Shown here in pieces: positions 8,354-17,400 of a DNA stretch of 33,820 nucleotides. The notes below the pieces were generated by a model that searched no databases, was not told the DNA's origin, and was given only the letters and a program-made list of their open reading frames with translations. How positions within the stretch are numbered: the first letter of the stretch is position 1; every line of letters begins with the position of its first letter. This DNA comes from Microbacterium sp. T32 (GTDB lineage Bacteria > Actinomycetota > Actinomycetes > Actinomycetales > Microbacteriaceae), in assembly GCF_001619615.1 (NCBI RefSeq), contig NZ_LQQP01000018.1:1-33820 (forward strand). The letters are read 5' to 3'. Made by a program: the position numbers and the translations under genes.

Positions 8354-11347
8354 TCACCCGTAGAAGAGCTTCTCGAACACGCGGCGGGCCCGCCGCGTGG
8401 CGCCGAGGTAATCCTCTTCGACCTGGGTGGCCGAGTGGGGCGGGTACTCGAGGATCCGTCCGATCCCGTCGAGGCGTGCGCGGTCCGCGGGCAGCACGTC
8501 GCTCGTCTGCCCCGACAGCAGCGTATTGGCCGACCGCAGGCGGCTCGCCAGATGCCAGGATGCCGCGAGCTTCTCCGCCGCGTCCGGAGCGATGAGGCCC
8601 GCGTCCACCGCTGCACGCAACGCGTCCAACGTCGACGTAGTGCGCAGCGCCGGGACCGCCCGAGCGTGCTGCAGCTGAAGGATCTGCACGAGCCACTCGA
8701 CGTCACTGATCGACCCGGGGCCGAGCTTCAGGTGGCGCGCGGGGTCGGCGCCCTGCGGGAGCCGTTCGTTCTCGACGCGGGCCTTGATCCGGCGGATCTC
8801 GCGGAGCCCGTTCGGGTCGGCGGTCGCGGGGTACCGCACGTCGTCGGCGAGGGCGATGAAGTCGGCGATGAGCTTCACGCTCCCCGCGACACCACGGGCG
8901 CGCAGCAGCGCCTGGGCCTCCCACGACAGCGACCACCGGCGGTAGTACTCCGCGTACGCGTCGAGTGAGCGCGCGAGGGGACCGCTACGGCCCTCCGGGC
9001 GCAGATCGGCGTCGAGGTCGAGGGGAAGCCGGTGGTCCTCGGAGTGCTCGCGCAGACCGGCCACGATCTTCAGCGCGAGGCTGCTCGCGCGCTGCGGGTC
9101 GACGCCGTTCGCGCGATAGACGTACATCACATCGGCATCCGACCCGAATCCAATCTCGCGGCCGCCGAAGCGTCCCATGGCGATGATCGAGAAATCGAGG
9201 GCGTCGTCCTCCGGCGGCACGACCTCGCGGCGCACCGCGCGGAGGGTGGCCTGGATCGTGACCTCGGTGATCGTCGTGAGAGCGTCCGACAGTTCTTCGA
9301 GCGACACGACCTCGAGCACCGCGGCCATGGCGATGCGGAGCATCTCCCGACGTCGGAGCGCCCGCACCGACCGCATGGCGCCCTCGATGTCGTCCCAGCG
9401 CGTCTGAATCGCGCGAGCCTCCTCCTGCAGCGCGGCGCCGGAGCGCGGACGCAGCAGTGCGTCGTCGTCGAGCCACGCGACCGACTCGGGGATCCACTCC
9501 ATCAGCTCGCCGATGTAGCGCGAGCCCGACAGCACGCGGGTGAGGCTTTCGGCGGCGCCGGCCGAGTCGCGCAGCATCCGCAGGAACCACGGGGTGTTGC
9601 CGAGCCGCTCGCTGATCCGGCGGAACACGAGCAGGCCGTAGTCCGGGTCGACGCCGTCGGCGAACCACCGGATCATGATCGGCATGAGGTGCCGCTGGAT
9701 GGTCGCCTTGCGGCTCAGGCCGCTGGTGAGCGCCGCGATGTGCCGCAGCGCACCGGCCGGATCGCGGAAGCCGATCGCCGCGAGACGGTCGCGCGCCTGC
9801 TCGGTCGAGAGCGAACGCTCGCCCTCGGGCAGCGCGGCGACCGCGGACAGCAGCGGCCGGTAGAACAGGCGGACGTGGATGTCACGGACCTCGCGCTTGA
9901 TGCTCTCCCACGCGGCCTGCACGCCCGCGGCGGAATCCGCGAGTCGGGTGGCGCGCGCGAGGACGCGGAGGTCGTCCTCCTTCTCGGGTAGCAGGGCCGT
10001 GCGGCGCAGGCCGCGGAGCTGCAAGCGATGCTCGATGAGACGCAGGAGGCGGTAGTCGCGGCCGAAGGCCTCGGCTTCGCTGCGGCCGATGTACCCCTCA
10101 GCGACGAGCGCGTCGAGGGCCTCGAGCGTCCCGCGCTGACGGATGCGGTCGTCGGTGAGTCCGTGGACGAGCTGCAGCAGCTGCACGGTGAACTCGACAT
10201 CCCGGATGCCACCGGGCCCGAGCTTCACCTGTCGGTTGATCTCGGCCGCGGGGATGTGCTCGGTGACGCGCTCGCGCATGCGCTGAACGCCCTCGACGAA
10301 GTTCTCGCGCGCGGCGCTGTGCCACACCAGTGGCTGCACGGCCGCGATGTACTCGGCGCCGAGGGCCGGGTCGCCGGCGATCGCGCGGGCCTTCAGCAGC
10401 GCCTGGAACTCCCAGCTCTTCGCCCACCGGGCGTAGTACTGCTCGTGGGCGCCGAGGCTGCGGACGAGCGCCCCCTGCTTCCCTTCGGGGCGCAGGTTCG
10501 GGTCGACCTCCCACAGCGGCGGCTCGATCTCGGGACCGGAGATGCCGCGCATCGTCTGCACCGCGAGGCGGGTGCCGATGTCGATCGCGCGTGCCTCGGA
10601 CACGACCTCTTCGTCCGCGGTGCCGCCGACGAAGATGACGTCCACGTCGCTGACGTAGTTGAGCTCGCGCGCCCCGGTCTTGCCCATCGCGATGATGGCG
10701 AAGCGCGTCGCGGCGACCTGTTCACGCGGGAACGTCCCGGGTCCGGTGCCGGACACGCGCGATCGCGCGACCGCCAACGATGCCTCGAGCGCGGCCCCCG
10801 CGAGGTCGGCGAGGGCCGCGGACACGATGTCGATCGCCGCGGCCGAATCCTCCTGGCCGAGGTCGTACGCCGCGATCCTCGCGAGCAGACGGCGGTATCG
10901 CACGCGCAGCGCCACCCACGCGGCATCCGTCCCCTCGGCGGCGAAGCCGTCCTCTTCACCGACGGATGCCAACAACTCGGCGCGCATGGACGGCTCGTCG
11001 GGCACGGTCAGACCCGCGCCGGCGAGGTGCGCGATCTCGTCCGGATGCCGGAGGTAGAACTCCGCGAAACCGTCGGACGCCCCCACGATGTCCCACAGTG
11101 CGCGCCACGTGCCCGCGTCGGCGGCCGCGGCCCGGACGGCAGCGGCATCCCGTCGCGCGATCTGCACGAGCGCCGAAAGCGCCCGATCCGGATCGGCGAC
11201 GCGGTGCGCCAGGTCCATGGCATCCGCCCGCTCGGTACCCGTGAGCTGTTCGAGCTCACCCAAGCCCGCATCGGCCTCCGCGAGACGCGAGAAGCCGGTG
11301 CGGGCCAGGGCGGTGAGCGCCGTCGATCGATCGCCCGAGATCACCAC
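8354..11347 (-). CDS. glnE: Bifunctional glutamine synthetase adenylyltransferase/adenylyl-removing enzyme
   Basis: 997 residues, full length for actinobacterial GlnE, which adds AMP to and removes it from the regulatory Tyr of GlnA1. Two nucleotidyltransferase halves are visible. The N-terminal adenylyl-removase half has KTGARELNYVSDVDVIFVGG near residue 235 with its Asp pair. The C-terminal transferase half has GRFGGREIGFGSDADVMYVY near residue 734. Each is followed by the accessory segment RQVKLGPGGIRDVEFTVQLL or RHLKLGPGSISDVEWLVQIL, which confirms the internal duplication. The GTG start at 11347 is 7 bases after the glnA2 stop, so the two are surely co-transcribed and probably translationally coupled. 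No separate ribosome site is obvious. Confidence 0.97.
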   Translation of the reverse strand: MVISGDRSTALTALARTGFSRLAEADAGLGELEQLTGTERADAMDLAHRVADPDRALSALVQIARRDAAAVRAAAADAGTWRALWDIVGASDGFAEFYLRHPDEIAHLAGAGLTVPDEPSMRAELLASVGEEDGFAAEGTDAAWVALRVRYRRLLARIAAYDLGQEDSAAAIDIVSAALADLAGAALEASLAVARSRVSGTGPGTFPREQVAATRFAIIAMGKTGARELNYVSDVDVIFVGGTADEEVVSEARAIDIGTRLAVQTMRGISGPEIEPPLWEVDPNLRPEGKQGALVRSLGAHEQYYARWAKSWEFQALLKARAIAGDPALGAEYIAAVQPLVWHSAARENFVEGVQRMRERVTEHIPAAEINRQVKLGPGGIRDVEFTVQLLQLVHGLTDDRIRQRGTLEALDALVAEGYIGRSEAEAFGRDYRLLRLIEHRLQLRGLRRTALLPEKEDDLRVLARATRLADSAAGVQAAWESIKREVRDIHVRLFYRPLLSAVAALPEGERSLSTEQARDRLAAIGFRDPAGALRHIAALTSGLSRKATIQRHLMPIMIRWFADGVDPDYGLLVFRRISERLGNTPWFLRMLRDSAGAAESLTRVLSGSRYIGELMEWIPESVAWLDDDALLRPRSGAALQEEARAIQTRWDDIEGAMRSVRALRRREMLRIAMAAVLEVVSLEELSDALTTITEVTIQATLRAVRREVVPPEDDALDFSIIAMGRFGGREIGFGSDADVMYVYRANGVDPQRASSLALKIVAGLREHSEDHRLPLDLDADLRPEGRSGPLARSLDAYAEYYRRWSLSWEAQALLRARGVAGSVKLIADFIALADDVRYPATADPNGLREIRRIKARVENERLPQGADPARHLKLGPGSISDVEWLVQILQLQHARAVPALRTTSTLDALRAAVDAGLIAPDAAEKLAASWHLASRLRSANTLLSGQTSDVLPADRARLDGIGRILEYPPHSATQVEEDYLGATRRARRVFEKLFYG

Positions 11348-11354
11348 GGCGAGG

Positions 11355-12695
11355 TCAGAGCGCCTCGAGGTTGCTCTGCAGCTCGAAGGGCGTGACCTGC
11401 GCGCGGTACTGCTGCCACTCGCGACGCTTGTTCAGGAGCACGTACTTGAAGACCTGCTCCCCCAGTGTTTCGGCGACGAGCTCGGACTCCTCCAGGTACC
11501 CGAGTGCGTGGTCGAGGCTCGCCGGGAGCGGTGCGTAGCCGAGCGCGCGACGCTCGGCGTCGGACAGCGACCACACGTTGTCCTCCGCCTCGGGCGGCAG
11601 CTCGTACTCCTCCTCGATGCCCTTGAGGCCGGCCGCGAGCATGAGCGCGTACGACAGGTAGGGGTTCGCGGCGGAGTCGAGCGCACGGTACTCGACCCGC
11701 GTCGACTGGCCCTTGTTCGGCTTGTACAGCGGAACGCGCACGAGCGCGGAGCGGTTGTTGTGACCCCAGCAGATGAAGCTCGGGGCTTCGTCGCCGCCCC
11801 ACAGGCGCTTGTACGAGTTGACGAACTGGTTCGTGACGGCCGAGATCTCGTTCGCGTGCCGGAGCAGGCCGGCGATGAAGTGGCGGCCCACCTTCGACAG
11901 CTGGTACTGGCCGCCCTCTTCGTAGAACGCGTTCATGTCGCCCTCGAACAGCGACATGTGGGTGTGCATCCCGCTGCCCGGCTGGCCGCTGAGCGGCTTC
12001 GGCATGAACGTCGCGTACACGCCCTGCTCGATCGCGACCTCCTTCACGACCGTGCGGAAGGTCATGATGTTGTCGGCCGTGGTGAGCGCGTCGGCGTAGC
12101 GGAGGTCGATCTCGTTCTGGCCGGGGCCGCCCTCGTGGTGGCTGAATTCGACGGAGATCCCGAGGTCTTCCAGCATCCGCACCGAGCGACGACGGAAGTC
12201 GTGCGCCGTGCCGCCGGGGACGTTGTCGAAGTAGCCTGCGGAGTCGACGGGCTCCGGGCGTCCGTCGGGGCCGAGCTGCGACGACTTCAGCAGGTAGAAC
12301 TCGATCTCGGGGTGCGTGTAGAACGTGAACCCGGCGTCGGCGGCCTTGGCGAGCGTGCGCTTGAGCACGTGTCGCGGGTCGGCGACCGCGGGCTGGCCGT
12401 CGGGCGTGGTGATGTCGCAGAACATGCGCGCCGTGGGGTCGATCTCGCCGCGCCACGGGAGGATCTGGAACGTCGTGGGGTCGGGGTGCGCCAGCAGGTC
12501 GGACTCGTACGATCGCGTCAGGCCCTCGATGGCGGAGCCGTCGAAGCCCAGGCCTTCGCTGAACGCCCCTTCCACTTCGGCCGGGGCGATCGCCACCGAC
12601 TTCAGGGTTCCGACCACGTCGGTGAACCACAGGCGCACGAACTTCACGCCGCGTTCCTCGATCGTCCGCAGGACGAAATCGCGCTGCTTGTCCAT
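11355..12695 (-). CDS. glnA2: Type I glutamine synthetase paralogue (GlnA2)
   Basis: 446 residues from the ATG at 12695. A second ATG at 12701 is in frame, but ACGAGG lies directly against it and at 6 bases from the inner one, and family proteins begin MDKQ(R/Q)(D/E)FVLRT, so the inner start is chosen. Motifs are GFDGSAIEGLTRSYESDLL, the Glu-rich HHEGGPGQNEIDLRYADA, PKPLSGQPGSGMHTHMSLF and NNRSALVRVPLYKPNKGQS. The position of the adenylylation loop reads EEYELPPEAEDNVWSLSDAE and lacks the LYDLP-type Tyr, so this is the unadenylylated GSI-alpha-like type. In M. tuberculosis and Streptomyces the equivalent gene also neighbours glnE. Some actinobacterial paralogues use other amines, so in vivo glutamine synthesis is likely but not certain. 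Confidence 0.95.
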   Translation of the reverse strand: MDKQRDFVLRTIEERGVKFVRLWFTDVVGTLKSVAIAPAEVEGAFSEGLGFDGSAIEGLTRSYESDLLAHPDPTTFQILPWRGEIDPTARMFCDITTPDGQPAVADPRHVLKRTLAKAADAGFTFYTHPEIEFYLLKSSQLGPDGRPEPVDSAGYFDNVPGGTAHDFRRRSVRMLEDLGISVEFSHHEGGPGQNEIDLRYADALTTADNIMTFRTVVKEVAIEQGVYATFMPKPLSGQPGSGMHTHMSLFEGDMNAFYEEGGQYQLSKVGRHFIAGLLRHANEISAVTNQFVNSYKRLWGGDEAPSFICWGHNNRSALVRVPLYKPNKGQSTRVEYRALDSAANPYLSYALMLAAGLKGIEEEYELPPEAEDNVWSLSDAERRALGYAPLPASLDHALGYLEESELVAETLGEQVFKYVLLNKRREWQQYRAQVTPFELQSNLEAL

Positions 12696-12722
12696 CGTCA
12701 TCCTCGTTTCGATCGGGCGGGG

Positions 12723-12929
12723 TCAGCGGCCGGAGCCGGATCCCCAGTCGGAGTCGCGGGCCTCGTCCTCGGCCCACTTCTTCGAACGTTCCTGCAGCAG
12801 CTGGGGCGCACGCGCCGCTTCCTCCGCGGTGTCGAAGGGACCCGCGCGATCGACCGCCGGCGACTCGTACCCCTGCTCGACCTGGCCGGTCTCGAGGTTG
12901 TACCAGTACTTCTTGTTGTCGTCGCTCAC
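12723..12929 (-). CDS. Small SPOR-like protein
   Basis: 68 residues, very hydrophilic and acidic. It starts at a GTG with AAGGAG at a 6-base spacing. The sequence KYWYNLETGQVEQG followed by GPFDTAEEAARAPQLLQERS resembles the short actinobacterial proteins annotated as SPOR domain-containing, where a lone beta-alpha unit is present. There is no signal peptide or membrane segment. It is 27 bases upstream of glnA2 on the same strand and is probably the first gene of a three-gene operon with glnA2 and glnE. Function is unknown. Confidence 0.8.
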   Translation of the reverse strand: MSDDNKKYWYNLETGQVEQGYESPAVDRAGPFDTAEEAARAPQLLQERSKKWAEDEARDSDWGSGSGR

Positions 12930-12985
12930 GATCGCTCCTTGCGTGGGTCTGGCTCCGTAGCGGACGTCTGACGGGCGCTCCCCCG

Positions 12986-12991
12986 ATCCTA
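12986..12991 (-). promoter_or_regulatory. Candidate -10 for the small-protein/glnA2/glnE operon
   Basis: TAGGAT on the minus strand (12991 down to 12986) would give a leader of about 50 bases to the GTG at 12929. It lies in the 98-base divergent gap shared with ppgK. No -35 was assigned. Confidence 0.3.
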
Positions 12992-13014
12992 CTGATCCGG
13001 GCCCCCCGCCTGGC

Positions 13015-13020
13015 TAGGCT
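13015..13020 (+). promoter_or_regulatory. -10 element TAGGCT of ppgK
   Basis: TAGGCT is a common actinobacterial -10 form. It ends 7 bases before the ppgK ATG, so the transcript is probably leaderless; the GGAGGG between them also resembles a ribosome site but lies too close to the ATG. Confidence 0.55.
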
Positions 13021-13027
13021 GGAGGGC

Positions 13028-13813
13028 ATGGCAACGAATGCGTCGCGTGCGGTCGGAGTGGACATCGGTGGAACCGGGATCAAGGCGGGAATCGTCGACC
13101 TGGATGCCGGTGAGCTCATCAGCGATCGGGTGAAGGTCTCCACCCCGAAGGGCGCGGAGCCCGCCGACGTCCTCGAGGCGGTGAAGGAGGTCCTCCAGAC
13201 CCTCGAAGCCCCGGACGAGTTGCCGCTCGGCGTCGCGTTCCCCGCGATCGTGAAGAACGGCAAGACGCTCTCCGCCGCGAACGTCTCGTCGTCGTGGATC
13301 GGCTTCGAGGCCGAGAAGTTCTTCGAGCACGGCCTCTCGCGTGACATCCATTTCGCCAATGACGCCGACGTCGCCGGCATCGCCGAGGTCCGCTACGGCG
13401 CCGCGAAGGGCGTGAACGGCCTCGTGATCCTCACGACGCTCGGCACGGGCATCGGCTCCGCGATGATCTACGACGGCGTCCTCATCCCGAACAGCGAGCT
13501 CGGTCACCTCCAGCGTGCCGAGCACAAGAAGGATGCCGAGGGCTACGCCGCCTACTCCGCGATGGAGCGCGACGAACTGTCGTGGGAGAAGTGGGCGAAG
13601 CGTCTGCAGTGGTACTACGACTACGTCGAGTTCCTCTTCAGCCCCGACCTGATCGTCGTCGGCGGCGGGGTCTCGAAGCACTCCGAGGAGTTCCTGCCGA
13701 TGCTGAAACTGCGGGCCCCGATCGTCCCGGCCAAGCACCGCAACAACGCGGGCATCATCGGCGCGGCGTCGCTGGCCGTCCCCGTCGTCGAGGCCCTTCC
13801 CGCGGTCAAGTAA
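13028..13813 (+). CDS. ppgK: Polyphosphate glucokinase
   Basis: 261 residues, usual length for the ROK-family enzyme that phosphorylates glucose with polyphosphate or ATP. Seen are the phosphate-1 loop GVDIGGTGIKAGIVDLD at about residues 9-25, the sugar/catalytic region DIHFANDADVAGIAEVRYG with the catalytic Asp, the phosphate-2 loop LTTLGTGIGSAMIYDG, and the adenosine/hinge motif DLIVVGGGVSKHSEEFLP at residues 207-224. The PpgK-typical Lys-rich stretch RAEHKKDAEGYAAY replaces the zinc site of other ROK proteins. The DUF1232 gene starts 7 bases after its stop. A 50-bp fragment of its 3' part (13621-13670) reappears at 18052-18101 in a fused gene. Confidence 0.96.
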   Translation: MATNASRAVGVDIGGTGIKAGIVDLDAGELISDRVKVSTPKGAEPADVLEAVKEVLQTLEAPDELPLGVAFPAIVKNGKTLSAANVSSSWIGFEAEKFFEHGLSRDIHFANDADVAGIAEVRYGAAKGVNGLVILTTLGTGIGSAMIYDGVLIPNSELGHLQRAEHKKDAEGYAAYSAMERDELSWEKWAKRLQWYYDYVEFLFSPDLIVVGGGVSKHSEEFLPMLKLRAPIVPAKHRNNAGIIGAASLAVPVVEALPAVK

Positions 13814-13820
13814 CCCTCCC

Positions 13821-14246
13821 TTGCCCGACTGGGTCGCGGTCGTTCTCGCCGTCCTCGGCGCGCTCGTCCTCGTCTGGGTGGCGCTGATCGTCGCGCTCGT
13901 CGCACAGCACCGCCGACTCGGCCGCGAGCTGGACTGGCGCGAGATCCTGCGGCTCATCCCCGACGTCGTACGGCTCGTCCGGCGGCTCGCCGCCGACCCG
14001 TCGGTGCCGTGGGGAACGCGGATCTGGCTGGGTGCGCTGCTGGTGTACCTGCTGCTGCCGATCGACCTGGTGCCGGACTTCCTGCCGGTGATCGGCGTGC
14101 TCGACGATGCGCTGATCGCCGCGCTCGTGCTGCGCTACGTGATCCGGCACGCCGGACGCGATGCCGTCGCCCGCCACTGGCCCGGCACGACCGCGGGGCT
14201 GGAGGGGATGTTGGCGCTGATCGGGCTGGGAGCGTCCGACGGTTGA
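13821..14246 (+). CDS. DUF1232 (YkvA-like) membrane protein, copy A
   Basis: 141 residues starting at TTG, 7 bases after ppgK. It has an N-terminal membrane helix (VAVVLAVLGALVLVWVALIV), then an amphipathic DWREILRLIPDVVRLVRRLA, then the DUF1232 core GALLVYLLLPIDLVPDFLPV followed by GVLDDALIAALVLRYVIR. The Pro-Asp pairs in LLPIDLVPDFLPV are the family signature. Function is unknown. A close paralogue, roughly 85% identical in DNA by eye, lies at 18044-18457 beyond the RHS gene. The TTG start is supported by alignment only; there is no good ribosome site, so translational coupling to ppgK is likely. Confidence 0.87.
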   Translation: MPDWVAVVLAVLGALVLVWVALIVALVAQHRRLGRELDWREILRLIPDVVRLVRRLAADPSVPWGTRIWLGALLVYLLLPIDLVPDFLPVIGVLDDALIAALVLRYVIRHAGRDAVARHWPGTTAGLEGMLALIGLGASDG

Positions 14247-14337
14247 CGGGCCAGAGGGGCTCACCTTCGCGCCGACTTCGACCGGGGCCGGGAGCTGCGT
14301 GGAGGCCTCTCCTTCTCTGCGGGCACTTGCCGGAATA

Positions 14338-14386
14338 AGAACAGTTCTGTTCGTATTGCGAAGCGTCTGCAAATTTTATCTGCAAA
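14338..14386. repeat. Palindrome and direct repeat in AT-rich leader of the RHS gene
   Basis: The 233-base gap 14247-14479 has an AT-rich core unlike its surroundings. It holds an 11-bp perfect palindrome AGAACAGTTCT (14338-14348) and two copies of TCTGCAAA (14366-14373 and 14379-14386), 13 bases apart start to start. They could be regulator sites or the promoter region of the RHS gene; no clear -10/-35 pair was found. Confidence 0.45.
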
Positions 14387-14436
14387 GACTGACGATTCTG
14401 TGGTTCGGTTGCCGCAACGCATGAGGACTGCTTTCG

Positions 14437-14475
14437 TCCCCCCGAAGATCGTGGCCCGTGCCGATCTTGGGGGGA
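14437..14475 (+). promoter_or_regulatory. Hairpin that sequesters the RHS ribosome binding site
   Basis: The left arm 14437-14451 (TCCCCCC, G bulge, AAGATCG) pairs with the right arm 14462-14475 (CGATCTTGGGGGGA): 14 base pairs around one bulged G and a 10-base loop. The G-run of the right arm is the only Shine-Dalgarno-like sequence before the ATG at 14480, five bases away. In the folded RNA the ribosome site would be hidden, so this looks like a translational switch. A terminator role is less likely because it is followed directly by the start codon. Confidence 0.6.
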
Positions 14476-14479
14476 TCAT

Positions 14480-17400
14480 ATGGCTGCGCGCCGTCGTCTT
14501 TCGCTTGTATCTCTTGCCGGCCTTGCGCTTGTCGTTCCTCTCGCGGTGGCGATGCCCGCACAGGCAGCAGCAGCACAGTCTGTCTCCCAGGATCCACCGG
14601 ATGAGGAGTGGGTGGCGTCGGAGAAGCAGCGCGAGCACGTACCGAGTGAGCAGGTCAGCGAGGACCCGTGGACGCCCCCGGACATAGGTGGAGCGGAGAC
14701 GGCGCCCCAGATGCGGGCTCAAGCAGCCGCTCCCATCGTGAATGCGCCGGGGCCGGGTGTCTTACCGTTCTACACATTCCAGGATTTCCAGGTTTCTGAT
14801 CGCGCCGTCATTCGAGTGAACGTCGCCAACGGCAACATGTTCTTCGCCGCGACCGATGTCAGCCTTTCCGGGCCGGGTCAGGCCCTTCAACTGGACCGTT
14901 ACTACAACAGCCTCACCGGGTCGCAGACGACCGAGGGAGCGTTCGCGTTGGGATGGGGATCATCGCTCGCACCTTTCGATGTCGGACTCTATCTATCCAC
15001 GGCAGGCTCGGCCGTGGTTTATCTCCCCGGTGGGGCATCTGCAACCTTCGTGAAGAGCGGAACGGCGTGGTCGGGTCCGGCGGGGCTCAATGCGACCCTG
15101 TCCGAGGACCCGGCGAGTACGGTGGGTCGCTATGTCCTGACGTATAACCGCACAGGAGAGCGGTTGTCTTTCGATACGTCCGGGACCCTTCGGGGTCACA
15201 CCGACCGCAACGGTGTCGGCATGAGGATCGATGCGGGCAGCCGCATATTGGAGGCTGCCACCCATACGGCTTCCGGTCGGAACGTGCAATTCACCTACGG
15301 CTTCGGCTCGCTCATCGAGCGAGCAACAGATTCGTCCGGCAGAACTCTCGACTACGGTCATACGGAGAACGGCTATCTCGCCTCATCCCCTGACGGGATG
15401 GCCTACGGATATCAGGGTTACGGGCTACTCAATTCGCTCTCCCTCGGTGGCGTCACCCACCAGATCGCCTACGACAACTCGAAACGTGCGACCTCGGTCA
15501 CTGTGAAGAAATCCGGTGAGCCGGACAGGGTCACCCGTTTCGCCTACAATTCGGGCGCCACGGTCGTCACCGACCCAGAAGGACGCACGGCCACATACAC
15601 CTACGACAGCATGGGCCGCGTGACCACCACGAGTGACGGGCTGAACCGCAGCAGGTCACAGCAGTGGACGGCCAATAGCGACATAGGCCAGAGCACCGAC
15701 GCGATCGGGACGGGCACGACGACCTACACCTACGACACGTCGGGCAACCGGACGGGAACGAAGCTTCCGACGGGCGCCGCCTCGTCGGCCCTCTTCGCAA
15801 CCGGGGTGAATTGCTCTGCTCCGAACACCGGAACGGCGTTCCAGCCCAAGTGCTCGACTGACGATGCGGGGAACAAGAAGCAATATCAGTACGACGCGGC
15901 GGGCAACCTCACCAAGCAGAGTGACACGTCAACGTCCACCCCGGTGACGGAGTTCGAGAAAACATACGGCGGGTGCGGCGCGGCAGCCGGTCAGGTCTGC
16001 ACCACCAAAGACGGAAACGGCAACGTGACGTCCTACAGCTACAACGCGAGAGGCGATCTCACCAAGGTGACTCCGCCCTCCCCGCAGGGGACGACCTCCT
16101 ACACCTACGACTCGGCTGGTCGGGTGCAGACCGTGACGGATGGAAATGGGGACGTCACGAAGTACCAATACGACAAGTTCGATCGTGTCCTCACGACCAC
16201 GTACGACGACGGCTCCACAGTGCGCAGCAGTTACAACGCCAGCGGCACGGAGCGCAGTAAAACGGACTCGGCCGGCGGCTCGACGACCTACGAGTACAAC
16301 GCTCAGAACCGTGTGACGAAGCAAACCGGTCCATCCTCCGGCCTGACTCAGACCTATTCATACGACAAGGCCGGCAACGTTCTGACGTTCACCGACGCCG
16401 CCGGAACAACCACCTACTCCTACGACGCCGCCAATCAACTGACAAGGCTTCAGGAACCAGGTGGCGCCTGCCCGACGAGCGGTAAGCCGGCGGCGAACTC
16501 TGGGTGCGTCACGTTCGCATACGACCAGAACGGTCGCGAAACGGTGCGTACGACACCGGGCGCGGCGACGACCACGACCACCCGGGATCTCTCCGGCCGA
16601 CCGACGCGCATCACGGCGAAGACGGGCTCGGGTGCGACGGCGGTCGACATCGGGTACACGTACACGGCTCCCGGCGGCTCGAGCGACCGGGCGAACGTGC
16701 AGGCACGCACGTCCTACGCCGAACAAGGTCTGGCCGCCGGCACCGTGACAAGCTACACCTACGACTCCCGCAATCGCCTCACTCGTGCAGCCGAACAGGC
16801 GGGCACGTCACTAGGGGCGTCCTGGTCATACCGTTACGACAGGAACGGCAACCGCACCCAACAAGTGCGAAACATCGCCGGCAGTCCAGAGACCATCAGC
16901 TACACGTACGACGCGGCCAACCGTCTCACTTCGGCATCAGGCCAGAACGCGGCCTGGAGGACAGCCGCAGCGGCCCCAGCAGCAACCTTCACCTACGATG
17001 CAGCCGGCAACCAGACCTACAACGGCCTCATGAACATCACGGTGACCTACGGCGTACGCGGCGAAGCGACAAGTACCAACGGAACGAAACTGGACTACTT
17101 CGGGCCGGGCAACACCGACCGCATCAGCACGGGGAGCCGCACCTTCACCTCGGGTGCCCTGGGACTGAACAGCTCGGCCAATGGCAGCAGCACCCAGAGC
17201 TACACGCGCACGTCAGAAGGCGCCAGTGTGGGCTTCAAGGCTCAGAACCGGTGGTACTACGTGCAAGACCACCTCGGCTCGGTCGTCGGGATCATGTCCG
17301 CCACCGGCAGCTACAGCGGCGGCTACTCGTACACCCCCTACGGGGAGGCCCGCTTCACCGGTAACACCGCCGCTGTGACTACCAACCCTCTCCGCTACAT

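Noticed and set aside
14339..14352. GAAC and GTTC arms upstream of the RHS gene as a LexA SOS box.
   Set aside because: The actinobacterial box needs four bases between GAAC and GTTC; here there are six, and the better dyad is the 11-bp AGAACAGTTCT.
14437..14475. The hairpin before the RHS gene as a transcription terminator.
   Set aside because: It is followed at once by AUCAU and the start codon, with no U run, and its right arm is the ribosome site, so translational control explains it better.
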